Of a DNA stretch of 60,000 nucleotides, positions 1 to 11,700 are shown in pieces. The stretch spans positions 16,757,669 to 16,817,668 of the forward strand of contig NC_087072.1 of NCBI RefSeq assembly GCF_026151205.1, in the 5' to 3' direction. The DNA is from Bolinopsis microptera (lineage: Eukaryota > Ctenophora > Tentaculata > Lobata > Bolinopsidae). The position numbers were made by a program, and so were the translations under genes. The notes below the pieces were generated by a model that worked only from the letters and a program-made list of their open reading frames with translations, ran no database searches and had not been told where the DNA came from. Each line of letters begins with the position of its first letter. Within the stretch, counting starts at the first letter, position 1.

Positions 1-2068
1 ACTTACAAGTGCTCTGTGACGTCATCTCAGTATTCAGACTCCCCTTCATCTGCCTACCAAGATGTTGTGGCTAACGTCGTCGTTGAAAAAGAAATAGGTG
101 CCTTCTTTTAAACTTAAACTATCACAACATGGGCTTTGGGGGGCGTTACCAAAGATTGGTGTATCATGTAAAGTTTATAACTATTGAAATGGTGCTAATT
201 CACAATTACTACCACAGATAACTCTCCTCATTTCAGCGGTACAACCCGTACACAAAGAACAGCTCAAAGGCACTCAGGCGATGGTATCTTGTGTGATTAC
301 TGGCTTGACAGAGGCACTGGATAAGGTGGAGTGGAGGAAGAAAGTTGATGATTCGATTATACAAGCTGACAACGGAGATGGCTTTAGCATTGACACTGGT
401 ACTTACGACACTGGTACCCAGACTACCACTTTGACTGTCCCTGATAGTCAGACCAACGAAGATAAGATTTACAAGTGTATAATCACGCCCAAAGGTGCAG
501 ATGGTGCTACTGAGATGATTACAGAAGTCAATCTAAACGTTTTCAGTAAGTAATTCAGCTATTATACGATGATATTTCATGTAAGAGCTGCTTATAAAAT
601 TTATATTTATGATTCGATTTTATTATTGGATGTACTTCTTTTGTAATCGTTTCTTGTTTCCTAACATCATTTCATAACAAGAACTAAATATTTCAGCTCT
701 CAGTTCAACAACAAAGTCTGTCACCACTGATGCCGACCAGACCTTAACTTGTACTATCGAAGATCTAGACGCCAATCAAGCTGCTGTTGCAGTGACTTGG
801 AAGGATCCTAATGAAGCAGAAGTTGCAGACTCAGATACTACCAACTACGTATTGATTCCAGGAACAGTTGATGGCGAGGGTATTCAGAACGCACAACTAA
901 CCATCAAACAAGCCAAAATGGCAGCTTATGCCGAGGAAACATCCTTCACTTACAAGTGCTCTGTGACGTCATCTCAGTATTCAGACTCCCCTTCATCTGC
1001 CTACCAAGATGTTGTGGCTAACGTCGTCGTTGAAAAAGAAATAGGTGCCTTCTTTTAAACTTAAACTATCACAACATGGGCTTTGGGGGGCGTTACCAAA
1101 GATTGGTGTATCATGTAAAGTTTATAACTATTGAAATGGTGCTAATTCACAATTACTACCACAGATAACTCTCCTCATTTCAGCGGTACAACCCGTACAC
1201 AAAGAACAGCTCAAAGGCACTCAGGCGATGGTATCTTGTGTGATTACTGGCTTGACAGAGGCACTGGATAAGGTGGAGTGGAGGAAGAAAGTTGATGATT
1301 CGATTATACAAGCTGACAACGGAGATGGCTTTAGCATTGACACTGGTACTTACGACACTGGTACCCAGACTACCACTTTGACTGTCCCTGATAGTCAGAC
1401 CAACGAAGATAAGATTTACAAGTGTATAATCACGCCCAAAGGTGCAGATGGTGCTACTGAGATGATTACAGAAGTCAATCTAAACGTTTTCAGTAAGTAA
1501 TTCAGCTATTATACGATGATATTTCATGTAAGAGCTGCTTATAAAATTTATATTTATGATTCGATTTTATTATTGGATGTACTTCTTTTGTAATCGTTTC
1601 TTGTTTCCTAACATCATTTCATAACAAGAACTAAATATTTCAGCTCTCAGTTCAACAACAAAGTCTGTCACCACTGATGCCGACCAGACCTTAACTTGTA
1701 CTATCGAAGATCTAGACGCCAATCAAGCTGCTGTTGCAGTGACTTGGAAGGATCCTAATGAAGCAGAAGTTGCAGACTCAGATACTACCAACTACGTATT
1801 GATTCCAGGAACAGTTGATGGCGAGGGTATTCAGAACGCACAACTAACCATCAAACAAGCCAAAATGGCAGCTTATGCCGAGGAAACATCCTTCACTTAC
1901 AAGTGCTCTGTGACGTCATCTCAGTATTCAGACTCCCCTTCATCTGCCTACCAAGATGTTGTGGCTAACGTCGTCGTTGAAAAAGAAATAGGTGCCTTCT
2001 TTTAAACTTAAACTATCACAACATGGGCTTTGGGGGGCGTTACCAAAGATTGGTGTATCATGTAAAGT
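1..2068 (+). repeat. exact 947-bp tandem duplication of an Ig exon pair
   Basis: Bases 1 to about 1121 read the same as 948 to about 2068, offset 947, with no difference found by eye in exons or introns. A third copy starting near 1895 follows the same sequence to about 2068, then diverges. Each unit carries one type A and one type B Ig exon plus both introns, so the reading frame is kept. Either a very recent duplication or gene conversion, or an assembly artefact. Confidence 0.9.
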
Positions 2069-3221
2069 CTATAACTATTGTAATGGCGTTAATTCACAAT
2101 TACTATCACAGATAACTCTCCTCATTACAGCGGTACAAGCTGTACACAAAGAACAGCTCAAAGACACTCAGGCGATGGTATCTTGTGTTGTTACTGGCTT
2201 GACAGAGGCACTGGAGACAGATCAGGTGAAGTGGACGACATTTGAAGATGCGCCCATAACTACCGGATCAGATGGTTTTACAATTGAAACTAGTAGCTTG
2301 ACTGGTAATACCCAGACTACCACTTTGACTGTCCCTGGTAGTCAGACCGACACAGATAAGGTTTACAAGTGTGTTATCACGCCCACTGGAGATGATGTCA
2401 CGGCAAAGACTACAGAAGTCAATTTAAAAGTTTTCAGTAAGTAATTCAGCTATTATACGATGATATTTCATGTAAGAGCTGTTTGTAGAATTTAGATTCG
2501 TGATTCGATTTTATGATTGGATATAATTCGTTTGGATCTTTTCTTCTTTCTCAACATCATTTCATAACAAGAACTAAATATTTCAGCTGTCAGTTCAACA
2601 CCCGAGTCTGTCACCACTGATACCGACCAGACCTTAACTTGTACTATCGGAGATCTAGACGCCAATCAAGCTGTTACAGTGACTTGGAAGGAACCTGGTG
2701 ATGGAGCATTAATTATAAACTCAGATAATACCAACTACGTATTGATTCCAGGAACAGTTGATGGCGAGGGTATTCAGAACGCACAACTAACCATCAAACA
2801 AGCCAAAATGGCAGGTTATGCCGACCAAACATCCTTCACTTACAAGTGCTCTGTGACGTCATCACAGTATTCAGACTCCCCCTCATCTGTCGAACAAGTT
2901 GTTGTGGCTAACGTCGTTGAAAAGGAAATAGGTACTTCCTTCTGAACGTATACTATCATAGTGTGGGTATTATAATAGTATAATAGGCCTTACCTAATGC
3001 TCTAATAAGGTTACCTAATGAGCTCACATTACAACTCACCTATTGGACAATCGATGAATCATTTTATTAATAAATTAGACTAGCCCCTAACAAACTGAAA
3101 CCATTCAGATGAGGGTGGCGATAACGCGGCAGTGATAGCGGCTTCGGTGGTGGGAGGAGTGGTTTTTGTGGCTGGGGCTGGAGCAGTTGCAGTCCTTGTC
3201 TACAAGAAGTTTTGTTTGTGA
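1..3221 (+). CDS. Ig-like type I membrane receptor, 5' end missing
   Basis: Exons read: 1-97 (partial), 237-545, 697-1044, 1184-1492, 1644-1991, 2131-2436, 2587-2931, then a TM exon from 3109. All Ig exons are phase 1-1 and alternate between two types. Type A (about 102 aa) shows VSCVITGL, VEW and YKCII; type B (about 115 aa) shows LTCTI, VTWK and YKCSVTS. These are the Cys-Trp-Cys landmarks of Ig domains. The last exon encodes DEGGD, then a Gly/Ala/Val-rich helix and YKKFC. It either stops at TGA 3219-3221 or splices at 3217 (GTGAGT) to an unseen or very short tail exon. The signal peptide and first domains lie left of the window. Likely a surface recognition or adhesion protein, paralogous to the gene at 8782-12584. 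The Ig call is confident; the function is inference. Exons 237-545/697-1044 and 1184-1492/1644-1991 are identical. Confidence 0.8.
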
Positions 3222-3376
3222 GTACAAATATAAACCATTTATCGAACAAAGTTTTATTTGTGAGTACGAATATATACTATTTATCAAACAAATAACATCT
3301 TTTGAAACACATAATTATTTGAATTTACAAAAACACACTTCAGTCCCCCTAATTTTATTGACTGTCAAGTTTTTTG

Positions 3377-3382
3377 AATAAA
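3377..3382 (+). promoter_or_regulatory. candidate polyadenylation signal
   Basis: AATAAA lies about 155 bases past the TGA of the first Ig gene. On the opposite strand an AATAAA (TTTATT on +, near 3354) lies past the GPR155 stop. The two convergent genes probably overlap at their 3' UTRs. The stretch 3222-3515 also holds a two-copy ~43-bp direct repeat (near 3210-3300) that duplicates the GTGAGTAC donor-like site. Confidence 0.4.
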
Positions 3383-3515
3383 ATCGGATTTCGTGACAAT
3401 TTAATTTGTGATGGTTTAAAAGATAATATCACACGGCAATGACATTTAAACCCTAGCGGACCTATAAGGGTCTACGCAGACTTTACTGTTCAAAATCAAA
3501 TTCTCAGTATTGAAA

Positions 3516-5978
3516 TCAGAACCAGTCAGGCATAGATCGAGCGTTTCTATTGACGCGAAACTCTTCTGTGAGTTCACCGGAGCTATCATTCACACTTCTA
3601 CTTCTTGCTGCACTAGCTGGAATATCTCTAGCAAAACGGTAAAGATAGCTCCTATCGTAGAATGATCTCCTCTTGTCAATATGTTCCATGACTCTACCTA
3701 GAACCAGTTTAGAACCATATTCCACCGCAACCGTCCTATCCTCCGCAAGACCAACGTTAATCAGCCAGGAAACTAGATCTTCGCCCGTAAAAACGTCCTC
3801 GTAAGACCGCCCGAACGTGCCCTGGACTGATTGACTGATAGCACTGATACAGGCGGCCATGTGGTACTGGATAAACCTCTGACAGGTGAGCACCGTTTCT
3901 GGGGCCAGGGCTTCAAGTTTAGGCAGACTTAACTCTTCTTCTTTCAGCACACAGCGCACCATCGCCTCTTTTATCATGATCATTTTCTCTCGAATTTCCG
4001 CTATAGGTGTACCAAATACAGCGGCCATAAATATAGCAGCGAATAGCCAAATATTTTGGTAGAGAAGTACCAGACCCACGAAGGTCTTGCTGCCTTTGGC
4101 CTTCTCAAAGATGCCCCAAACTTCTACAAGTATGGTGACCATTGCCATGATAACAGAGATGAAGCCGATGACTTGGAACTTGCTAACCTCTCTTTCTGAT
4201 ACTTCCCATGGATTGCTCTCGCTAGCGTGACTGATACTTCTCCCCATCTTGTTGTTGTGGAAATCCCTCATTCCGGTAGAAAAATCGCTAGTTTCCTCCA
4301 TAGGCTCATACATGACCCGGTTGTGTTCTCTTCTCACAGCTCGAGATCTACAGTATCCAACAAACTTTGGGACCAGAGTCATACCAATGGCGATGATGAG
4401 GATCACTACTTTTGTGAGGACAAACTCAGTGCTAATGTTGTTGCTGTAATCCCAGATGTAGTTATGTGGCTCTATGGGGTGTTTCAACTCAAAAGGTAAG
4501 GACGTGAGAGCAAGCAAGGCTACAGGCAGGATTACGCACAAGCAGATGAACCAAACAGCAACTCGTTTTGTGAAAAATGCTCCGAACATGTTCCCTCGAT
4601 CGGCTAGTCCTAAGATGAACGGATAAGCTGAGCCTAAGAGGCAAAATAAACAAGATGCAACAGCTTTTCCAAATGCAATCATCTTAGCCTCTGCTTTTCC
4701 GACTTGATTAACCATGACACTTCCAATCAGTGCATTGTAGGTCAGCAGACAAAGGACTTGCCCGATCAGAAAATGATACATGAACCTCCTATAGCGGCCC
4801 AGGAACACCAGGACGAGGAGCAGCCAGATAGCCAGACCGACTCCCGAGTACCCTATACCTTCAGTCAGATTCTTAACCAAGGTGGTGGTTTCATCGCTGA
4901 ACAACTGGCACCATGAAACATAGTACAGGGACATGAACAGGGTGCTGACAGGAGCAAAGCTGAGAGTGGTAGCTAGCACTATCATAGCGAATGTGGGTGT
5001 CAGTAAGTCGTACTGACTGGCGAATATGACGACAATGGGGGAGGATGGCAAGGTTCCGTAGAGGTAGAACATGATGGAGAGACTTTCAGAGGCTCCTTTG
5101 TCTGCTGGGATGATTAGTTGAGTCAATTTCATCATGAGAGGAGATATTCCTAGTTTAATGATGGTGATAACCACAATAGCCATGATCTGCCTAGGACTGG
5201 TAAAGTGCTTGACACTCCCGACCAGCACCAGCCCTGTGTACAGTAAATATATGGGAGGTATTGTTGTAGCCAGGCTTTTGAGAACCCCGTCCCCAAACCA
5301 CTTGAAGAATGCTGTAGAATGTCCCACTCCCATGAGCCGCAGAATAAGTCCCAAAACTGCAGCTAAGACTGGAGGTCGAAGAAGAGATCGCATGAGAGCG
5401 CAGAGAATACTTTTACCCCAAGTAAGGGACAGCTCTCTGTTTCTCCGCAGCTCCAAGAAGAAGATTGTTATAGGAGCGTAGGTTGCGTAGGTCAGTACCA
5501 TGGAGTCTTCCATGTAAGATGGGTAATCTTTGGAACCCGGGTATGTAGAATTATCAAACAGTGCATGAAGCAGCTGTTGACCAATAGCATAGTCATTGGA
5601 ATGAACAGTGGCTAGAGCAAACAGGAACACAGCTGCCCAGCTAACAGACGACTTCCTGACCAGGATAAGTCCGACAGAGATTACAGCGGTGTAGAGGATA
5701 GACTTCACTATGATGATCCCGTAGAGGAAGTTGGGGAGGGTTTCGTGACGATCAGTGCTGGTAACCTGGACAGTGAGCACATTGTATAGGATACCAGCTG
5801 GCAGGGCTATGTTGAAGATGTAGGACGCTAGAACGGGCCTCCCTCTCCCTGTTGGGAGCACGTTGAATCTTCCCGCTAGGTATCCCAAAGAGATGAAGGT
5901 GAAGATGGTCACGAAGATAGGAAAAAATTTGCCAGCAAGTTCAGCCAGTAGGTGTGAATAGTCTTCGTTCCCTTCCAT
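3516..5978 (-). CDS. GPR155: GPR155/LYCHOS-like lysosomal cholesterol sensor
   Basis: One uninterrupted 820-aa frame. The start is ATG 5978; the open frame upstream begins only with TTG after an in-frame stop. Order: N-terminal PIN-like transporter half with about ten membrane segments, including SNDYAIG in the place of the conserved SNDFALG; a second multi-TM GPCR-like block; then a C-terminal DEP domain (about residues 690-790; FTGEDLVSWLINVGLAEDR, YLYRFA). Human GPR155 (LYCHOS) senses lysosomal cholesterol and feeds mTORC1 through GATOR1; that role is transferred by homology. Length is close to the human protein (870 aa). It is oddly intronless among intron-rich neighbours, and convergent with the Ig gene at its 3' side. 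Symbol given by family resemblance. Confidence 0.88.
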   Translation of the reverse strand: MEGNEDYSHLLAELAGKFFPIFVTIFTFISLGYLAGRFNVLPTGRGRPVLASYIFNIALPAGILYNVLTVQVTSTDRHETLPNFLYGIIIVKSILYTAVISVGLILVRKSSVSWAAVFLFALATVHSNDYAIGQQLLHALFDNSTYPGSKDYPSYMEDSMVLTYATYAPITIFFLELRRNRELSLTWGKSILCALMRSLLRPPVLAAVLGLILRLMGVGHSTAFFKWFGDGVLKSLATTIPPIYLLYTGLVLVGSVKHFTSPRQIMAIVVITIIKLGISPLMMKLTQLIIPADKGASESLSIMFYLYGTLPSSPIVVIFASQYDLLTPTFAMIVLATTLSFAPVSTLFMSLYYVSWCQLFSDETTTLVKNLTEGIGYSGVGLAIWLLLVLVFLGRYRRFMYHFLIGQVLCLLTYNALIGSVMVNQVGKAEAKMIAFGKAVASCLFCLLGSAYPFILGLADRGNMFGAFFTKRVAVWFICLCVILPVALLALTSLPFELKHPIEPHNYIWDYSNNISTEFVLTKVVILIIAIGMTLVPKFVGYCRSRAVRREHNRVMYEPMEETSDFSTGMRDFHNNKMGRSISHASESNPWEVSEREVSKFQVIGFISVIMAMVTILVEVWGIFEKAKGSKTFVGLVLLYQNIWLFAAIFMAAVFGTPIAEIREKMIMIKEAMVRCVLKEEELSLPKLEALAPETVLTCQRFIQYHMAACISAISQSVQGTFGRSYEDVFTGEDLVSWLINVGLAEDRTVAVEYGSKLVLGRVMEHIDKRRSFYDRSYLYRFARDIPASAARSRSVNDSSGELTEEFRVNRNARSMPDWF

Positions 5979-8781
5979 TTCTTTAAGATACAAACGAAGT
6001 TAGTTATAGCACTGTTAATTATTGGAGTTTGTCACAGTCTTGTTGGAACACTAAATTGTCCTGACACTGCACATGCAACTCAAACTTGGGTAAATTGTAG
6101 TTTTACAAAATGTACTTAAAGATTTAAAGAGTTAAAGTGTTGATGAAATATTTTGCTCTCGGAAGAAACGTTCGAAAGTAAACCGGCTAAAGAATCTGAT
6201 TAAACACGAACTTAAATGCAGTGCAATTTGAGTAGGTCTCTAGGCTACTGAATTTTAAGACTCGTGCGGGTTCTAACTTTAGAATGGCGTGTACATCATT
6301 GATTTGGTGTTGAATTTCCGATAAGACATATCTGCCCGAAATAGAGATAGTTTAACCATGATGACCTTATATTTAATACTATATTGATAAGACTGTGGTA
6401 CTATTACGAATTGTACATGATTAAGTCCTCTATTATTACAAATTGTGTACTCATCAGCATAATTGAACTTTTTGTAAAGCGTAGGGTTCCAGTTCAAAAC
6501 CGCCCGTTTCTCTTTCAATATTGATTAATGCTGAGCAGAAAATTGAATATGAAGTTATTCTGAAAATAATATGAAATGACCACGTCTTGATGATCATGTT
6601 ACTGTAAGAAAACACCGAATATCATCTCAGCGGTATATCTCGTGACATATTTTCTTTAATAAAATATTTCAAGATTGTAAAACAAATAACGAAAACCCGG
6701 TCATTTATTCTACCAAAAGGTTAAAAGAGCTCTGCATTCTAAACTTATTAACACCTCTACTCAGGTCGGCAGCAGTAGCAGCAGCAGCGGCACCACCAGT
6801 GTAGAACACAGCTTTAGGAGAGGGAGCAAAAAACAATACAGGCATACAGCGCAGACATTCATCAGGACTTCAAAAGTAACATTAATAACAATAAAGCTTT
6901 GGTGCAACTGGCATACATTGCAGACGACTAGGAACATTCTAACATTGCAAAAATTGTAAAAGCAGTTTAACTGTCAATCTGCAATCTGCATTAGATGTAC
7001 TATACACTCATGCGCAGTAGTAGCTGGAAAATCTAGCAAAATGTTTCCAAGTAGCCACCCTCCCCACCCACACCCCCAAGTAGTTTAGATAGGCTTACCT
7101 ACGCGTGTCTCCAAGTATATCTACTCAATCAGAAAAATAGAGACATCTTGTTTTTGAACATTTCAGAAGCTAAGATAATGCGGTTTTTTAGGTAGTCTAT
7201 TATATAATATATTCCAGTAGAAGAGATGTGTAGCGTATTCTTGTAGTTGTTGGTTTTAATGTATCGTTCAGAATTTTGTACATCAATAGATCTGTATATT
7301 TGAAAACCTTTAAAATGAACAATGAAGACATCACAAGTATTATTTTTCAAATTAAATTTGTTTTTGAAACGCTGAAGCTTCAATATTGACGTTAAATAGT
7401 TTTACTTGCAGTCAGTTTTATCATTTTATTAAAACTGTATTGAATTTGGTGATCATAAAGTTATGTTTCCGAGAACGGTTCAAAGTGACGACGGTTAGAA
7501 TGGGTTTTATTGGGGCTTTTGAGAAGTTACCGCAACAAAATGGACAGAATGGGAGAAAACTGCTTGAATTATATGTTCTTTCACATTTAAAATTATTTCT
7601 GATCAAATCTCATGAGCTATGATACTTATCTTATAAAATATCTAAATTTAATCACGACGTCACGACGTGGTGTTTTCAAATTTTCTCTATAAGAACAACA
7701 CCAAACGAGGCTGATTTAAGATGGTAGAGGTTATTTTAATATCGTTAAGTTTTATAAAATCAGCACTTGATTACCTAGAGTCTATTCTCTTTTACCCTAC
7801 CCTAGGACAAGCAGCTAGGCACTACTAGGCCAAGTGTTACATTTTGATAAACCACCAGATTTTCGGCGTAAAAAAGTGTGCCAATATTATGGTCAGAACT
7901 GGGTGCTTATAAAGTTATAAGTACGGGTCAATATCTAATGTTTCAGTACCAGATAGCAGTTCCTCATATTACTGGCATTTGTTCTGGGTTTGGGTTTCCT
8001 CGGCAACCAACCGTTTTAGATTAAAGTCGCCATACCTGCTATATATAATGCACTTGTTATCTCATGGGAAAAACGAGAGTTTGGCTATAATTAAATCATA
8101 GTTTAATCACCTTTTATTGGAAAACCGGTCGCTGCAGCCCAGAGTATTTTCTGCCAAATATTTAACGATATAACCTTGAATATAACCGTAACCTACGAGC
8201 GGTCCCCCTTTTAAGATTTGTCTCCTAGCCACCTTGTAGCGTTAAACTTGTTGGATCCCTTGATTCACACAGTGATTATCCACCCTCCTCACTTCCGCAG
8301 ATTATGTTGTCAAATGGTTTCCCTTTTTCTAAATGCACTCTTTATATCAATTTACAAAAATCGTAACCACTTGAAAAATGCACTCCAAAATCTACAAATG
8401 AGCTAACTATCAAATTAGCTAACTTTGTTAAAATTTAAATCAAGATAATTTTACTTTATTAATTATTTGTTTCGTAACTTTTTGTTCTCTTGATCTGTTA
8501 GATTTTTCTTTTTTCTTTCTGGCGCATGATCTTCACCTAGAAGTCAGCATTCGAGCTTCAGATATGATAATATTGCGCCTTTTTGACTTTTGCAAATTTT
8601 TGACTTTTAACCTTTTTTTTAAATTGACTGACCACGTAACTGTTATTTCAAAGTCAAACCAAATCGATGGAATAGTATTAGGAATTTGTGACAAGTAATT
8701 TGTTAATATAAATCTTTATAGGCACCTCTGAACATCTAACTTCCGGATTCTAAGTCTTGACAGACTTTTCTGACAGAAAAG
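5979..8781. other. intergenic spacer, no supported gene
   Basis: Between the divergent starts of the GPR155 homologue and the second Ig gene. Both promoters should lie here, but no clear core element was recognised. Short open frames are AT-rich and show no family resemblance. A GCA/GCT-rich stretch at about 6705-6812 could be a terminal exon on the minus strand: acceptor-like CTAAAG, Ala-rich reading, TAA at 6705-6707, ATTAAA downstream. No partner exon was found. Confidence 0.5.
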
Positions 8782-11700
8782 ATGTCCAATATTAGTTATG
8801 TGAATGTTTGGATATTCACATTCACAATCATCTCATGTCCAAACTTAAGTAAGTTTACTTTAACTTTCAGAATGTTAATTATTATAGTATTATCAATATA
8901 ATTACAACACTACAGATACATTACATCTATTGAGTATTATGTAATTGAACGGAAGTGCTTTAACCAGGTACTTTAACCACACCCAGGCTCCTTAATACGA
9001 AGGACTTTTTTAATACAAATGAAAAGCTCGAATATATTTGAACATTTCAATGATCCGAGTGCAGATTCAAACAACCCTTTATAACCGGCATTCAATACCT
9101 TTGTTCAAAATATTTCCGAAATAGAACACAACTCCTGAGTCCTGCACCATTACGCTTAGTCAGCCGCGGTAAAATTGTCAAGACTATTCAACATTAATTT
9201 GCATTAGGACCAGGACCAATGTAAAGAACCCTACAATTAACATTTTAATGGTTATTTTAAATGTCGGTTAAATATTCCAGGTTCAGCAGAGATAACAGTG
9301 TCACCTGGAAGTAGGGAAGTGGTAGACAGTGCATCTGCAACCTTCACTGTATCTTGTCAAATTGGTAGCTTGTCCTTGACTAGTGGACAAGTGACCAACG
9401 TCGAGTGGAAATTGGGAGATACGATCTTGTCAGATGATGACACCTACACACCAGATGTGGGAACAGCTTCGTATGAGGTTACAAATGCAACGCAAACGAC
9501 CACCTTGGAGGTGGCAGGTTCTGGTACTACAGGGAGTATCATGCAGTTTACTTGTGTGGTAACTGATCCTAGTGATTTTCACGGAGCTACAACCAAGTCG
9601 GCCAATCCTGAGCTGAGATTTTACAGTTAGTTTTGAAATCTCAAACTTTTATTTGGTATCTTGAAATCAGTCCTTTTATTTTTGATCAAGTTTTCGCGAC
9701 AGAACTCTGAAACGTGAATACTGGCTCAGTACTTATACACACCACTGCGACAAATCTGCAGCAGCATTTCATGGGATTTAAAAAGACTGTTATTGATGAT
9801 CAGATTCGTGCTGCCATCGATTTCACGTCTTAATCGAAATTTCATATTTTAAATTTTGATCAATAAATTATTTGAGCAATCGAGCAATCGGTTGTTCTTT
9901 TATCCTAAACTCATACCAAATATTTCAGCTGTCACCTCAGTAGCTAAGAATGTTACAACCGCTGTAGAACAGACGTTGACTTGTACTATGAGTAACTTAG
10001 ACACAAATCATGCTGCTTTAGTTGCCTGGAAGGATCCTACTGACGCAGAAGTTCTATTATCAGATACCACCAACTACGCTATGATTCCTGGAACAGTTAA
10101 TGGTGATGGTACTCAAAACACCGAACTTACCATCAAACAAGCCAAAATGGCGACTTTCCCTGGAAAATCATCATTCACTTACAAGTGCTCTGTGACGTCA
10201 TCACAGTATCCAGAATCACCCCCTTCACCTGATGTAGAGGTTGTTGCAGCCATCCTCAAATTAGGTATCCTCAAAGGGCGTTCCGGATTTATTTTCCAAG
10301 TGCCTGTTGTATTCTAGATGAAGTTCTCACATTTTGAGGTTACATTTTTATTTCAACTCAAAATGATGACATTTTTTATAGATCTATTGTTGCCTTTACT
10401 GATATCCGTCCATTATTGCAGCGGTAACTGCTGTGAACAAAGAACAGCTCACCGGCACAGTAGCGACTATATCTTGTATCGTATCTGGTCTGACCCAAGT
10501 ACTAGACGATGTGAAATGGGCGTTATCTGATGGTACGGCCATTATATCTGGTCAGGATGGTTATACCATCGTCACTGGTAAAGATAGTTTCAGTGGTGAT
10601 ACCCAAATTACCACTATAGCAGTCACTGCCGCTCAAAACAATGTAGATAACATATACGACTGTCTTATCTCGTCTACTGAACATGCTGAAACGGACAAAA
10701 GTACGACCGTCAACTTAAAAGTGTTTAGTAAGTTCTCTCTCTCTCTCTCTCTCTCTAGTACTTACTGTAGTAAGTAATGTGCAGTTAGTTATTAAAATTT
10801 AGATATGTTCTGGAAAATCACTGATTGTGAAAAGTTAGGATTCTTTATCCAGTGATCGAATATTTCCAGAATATAATGACTAAAAAATAAGAGACAACTA
10901 TTAAAACGGTCACAATGGAAGGTAAATTGGATGAAAAATCTTGAATAATCCGTAAGTTCTAATTGTAGTCTGTAGATTATTTTTGTAAGATGACGTGAAT
11001 ATTTCAGCTGTCATTTCAACAACAAAGTCTGTCACCACTGATACCGCACAGACGTTAACTTGTACTATCGGAGGACTGGACGACAGTAAGGGTGTTTCAG
11101 TGACGTGGAAGGATCCTGACGATGTGCAAATTAAAAATACGGATACCGACAACTACGTTTTGGATCTAGGACCAGTCACTGATGACGGAAATCAGAAAGC
11201 AGAACTTTATATCACACAAGGCAAAATGGCAACTTTCGCTGGAAAATCATCATTGAATTACAAGTGCATTGTGACGTCGAAACAGCATTTAGAATCCCCT
11301 TCATCTGCTGACCAAGATGTTGTTCTACTCATTCAAGCGGTACAAGCTGTGAACAAAGAACTGCTCGAAGGTACTGAGGCGAAGATATCTTGTGTTGTGA
11401 CTGGCTTGACAAAGGTACTGGATAAGGTGGAGTGGAAGAAATCTGATAATACAAGCATTACTCCTGACAACGGAGATGGCTTTATCATCGACACTGGTAG
11501 CTTCGGCACTGGTTCCCAGACTACCACTTTGACTGTCCCTGATAGTCAGACCGACGAAGATAAGGTTTACAACTGTGTTATCACGCCCAATGGTGATGAT
11601 GCCACGGCAAAGACTACAGAAGTCAATTTAAAAGTTTTCAGTAAGTTATTCAGCTTTTATAGCAAATACGATGAAAAGTGTTCATCAAAATGTAGATTTA

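Noticed and set aside
3067-3287. Minus-strand frames over the Ig TM exon
   Set aside because: Shadows of the TM exon starting at 3109 on +.
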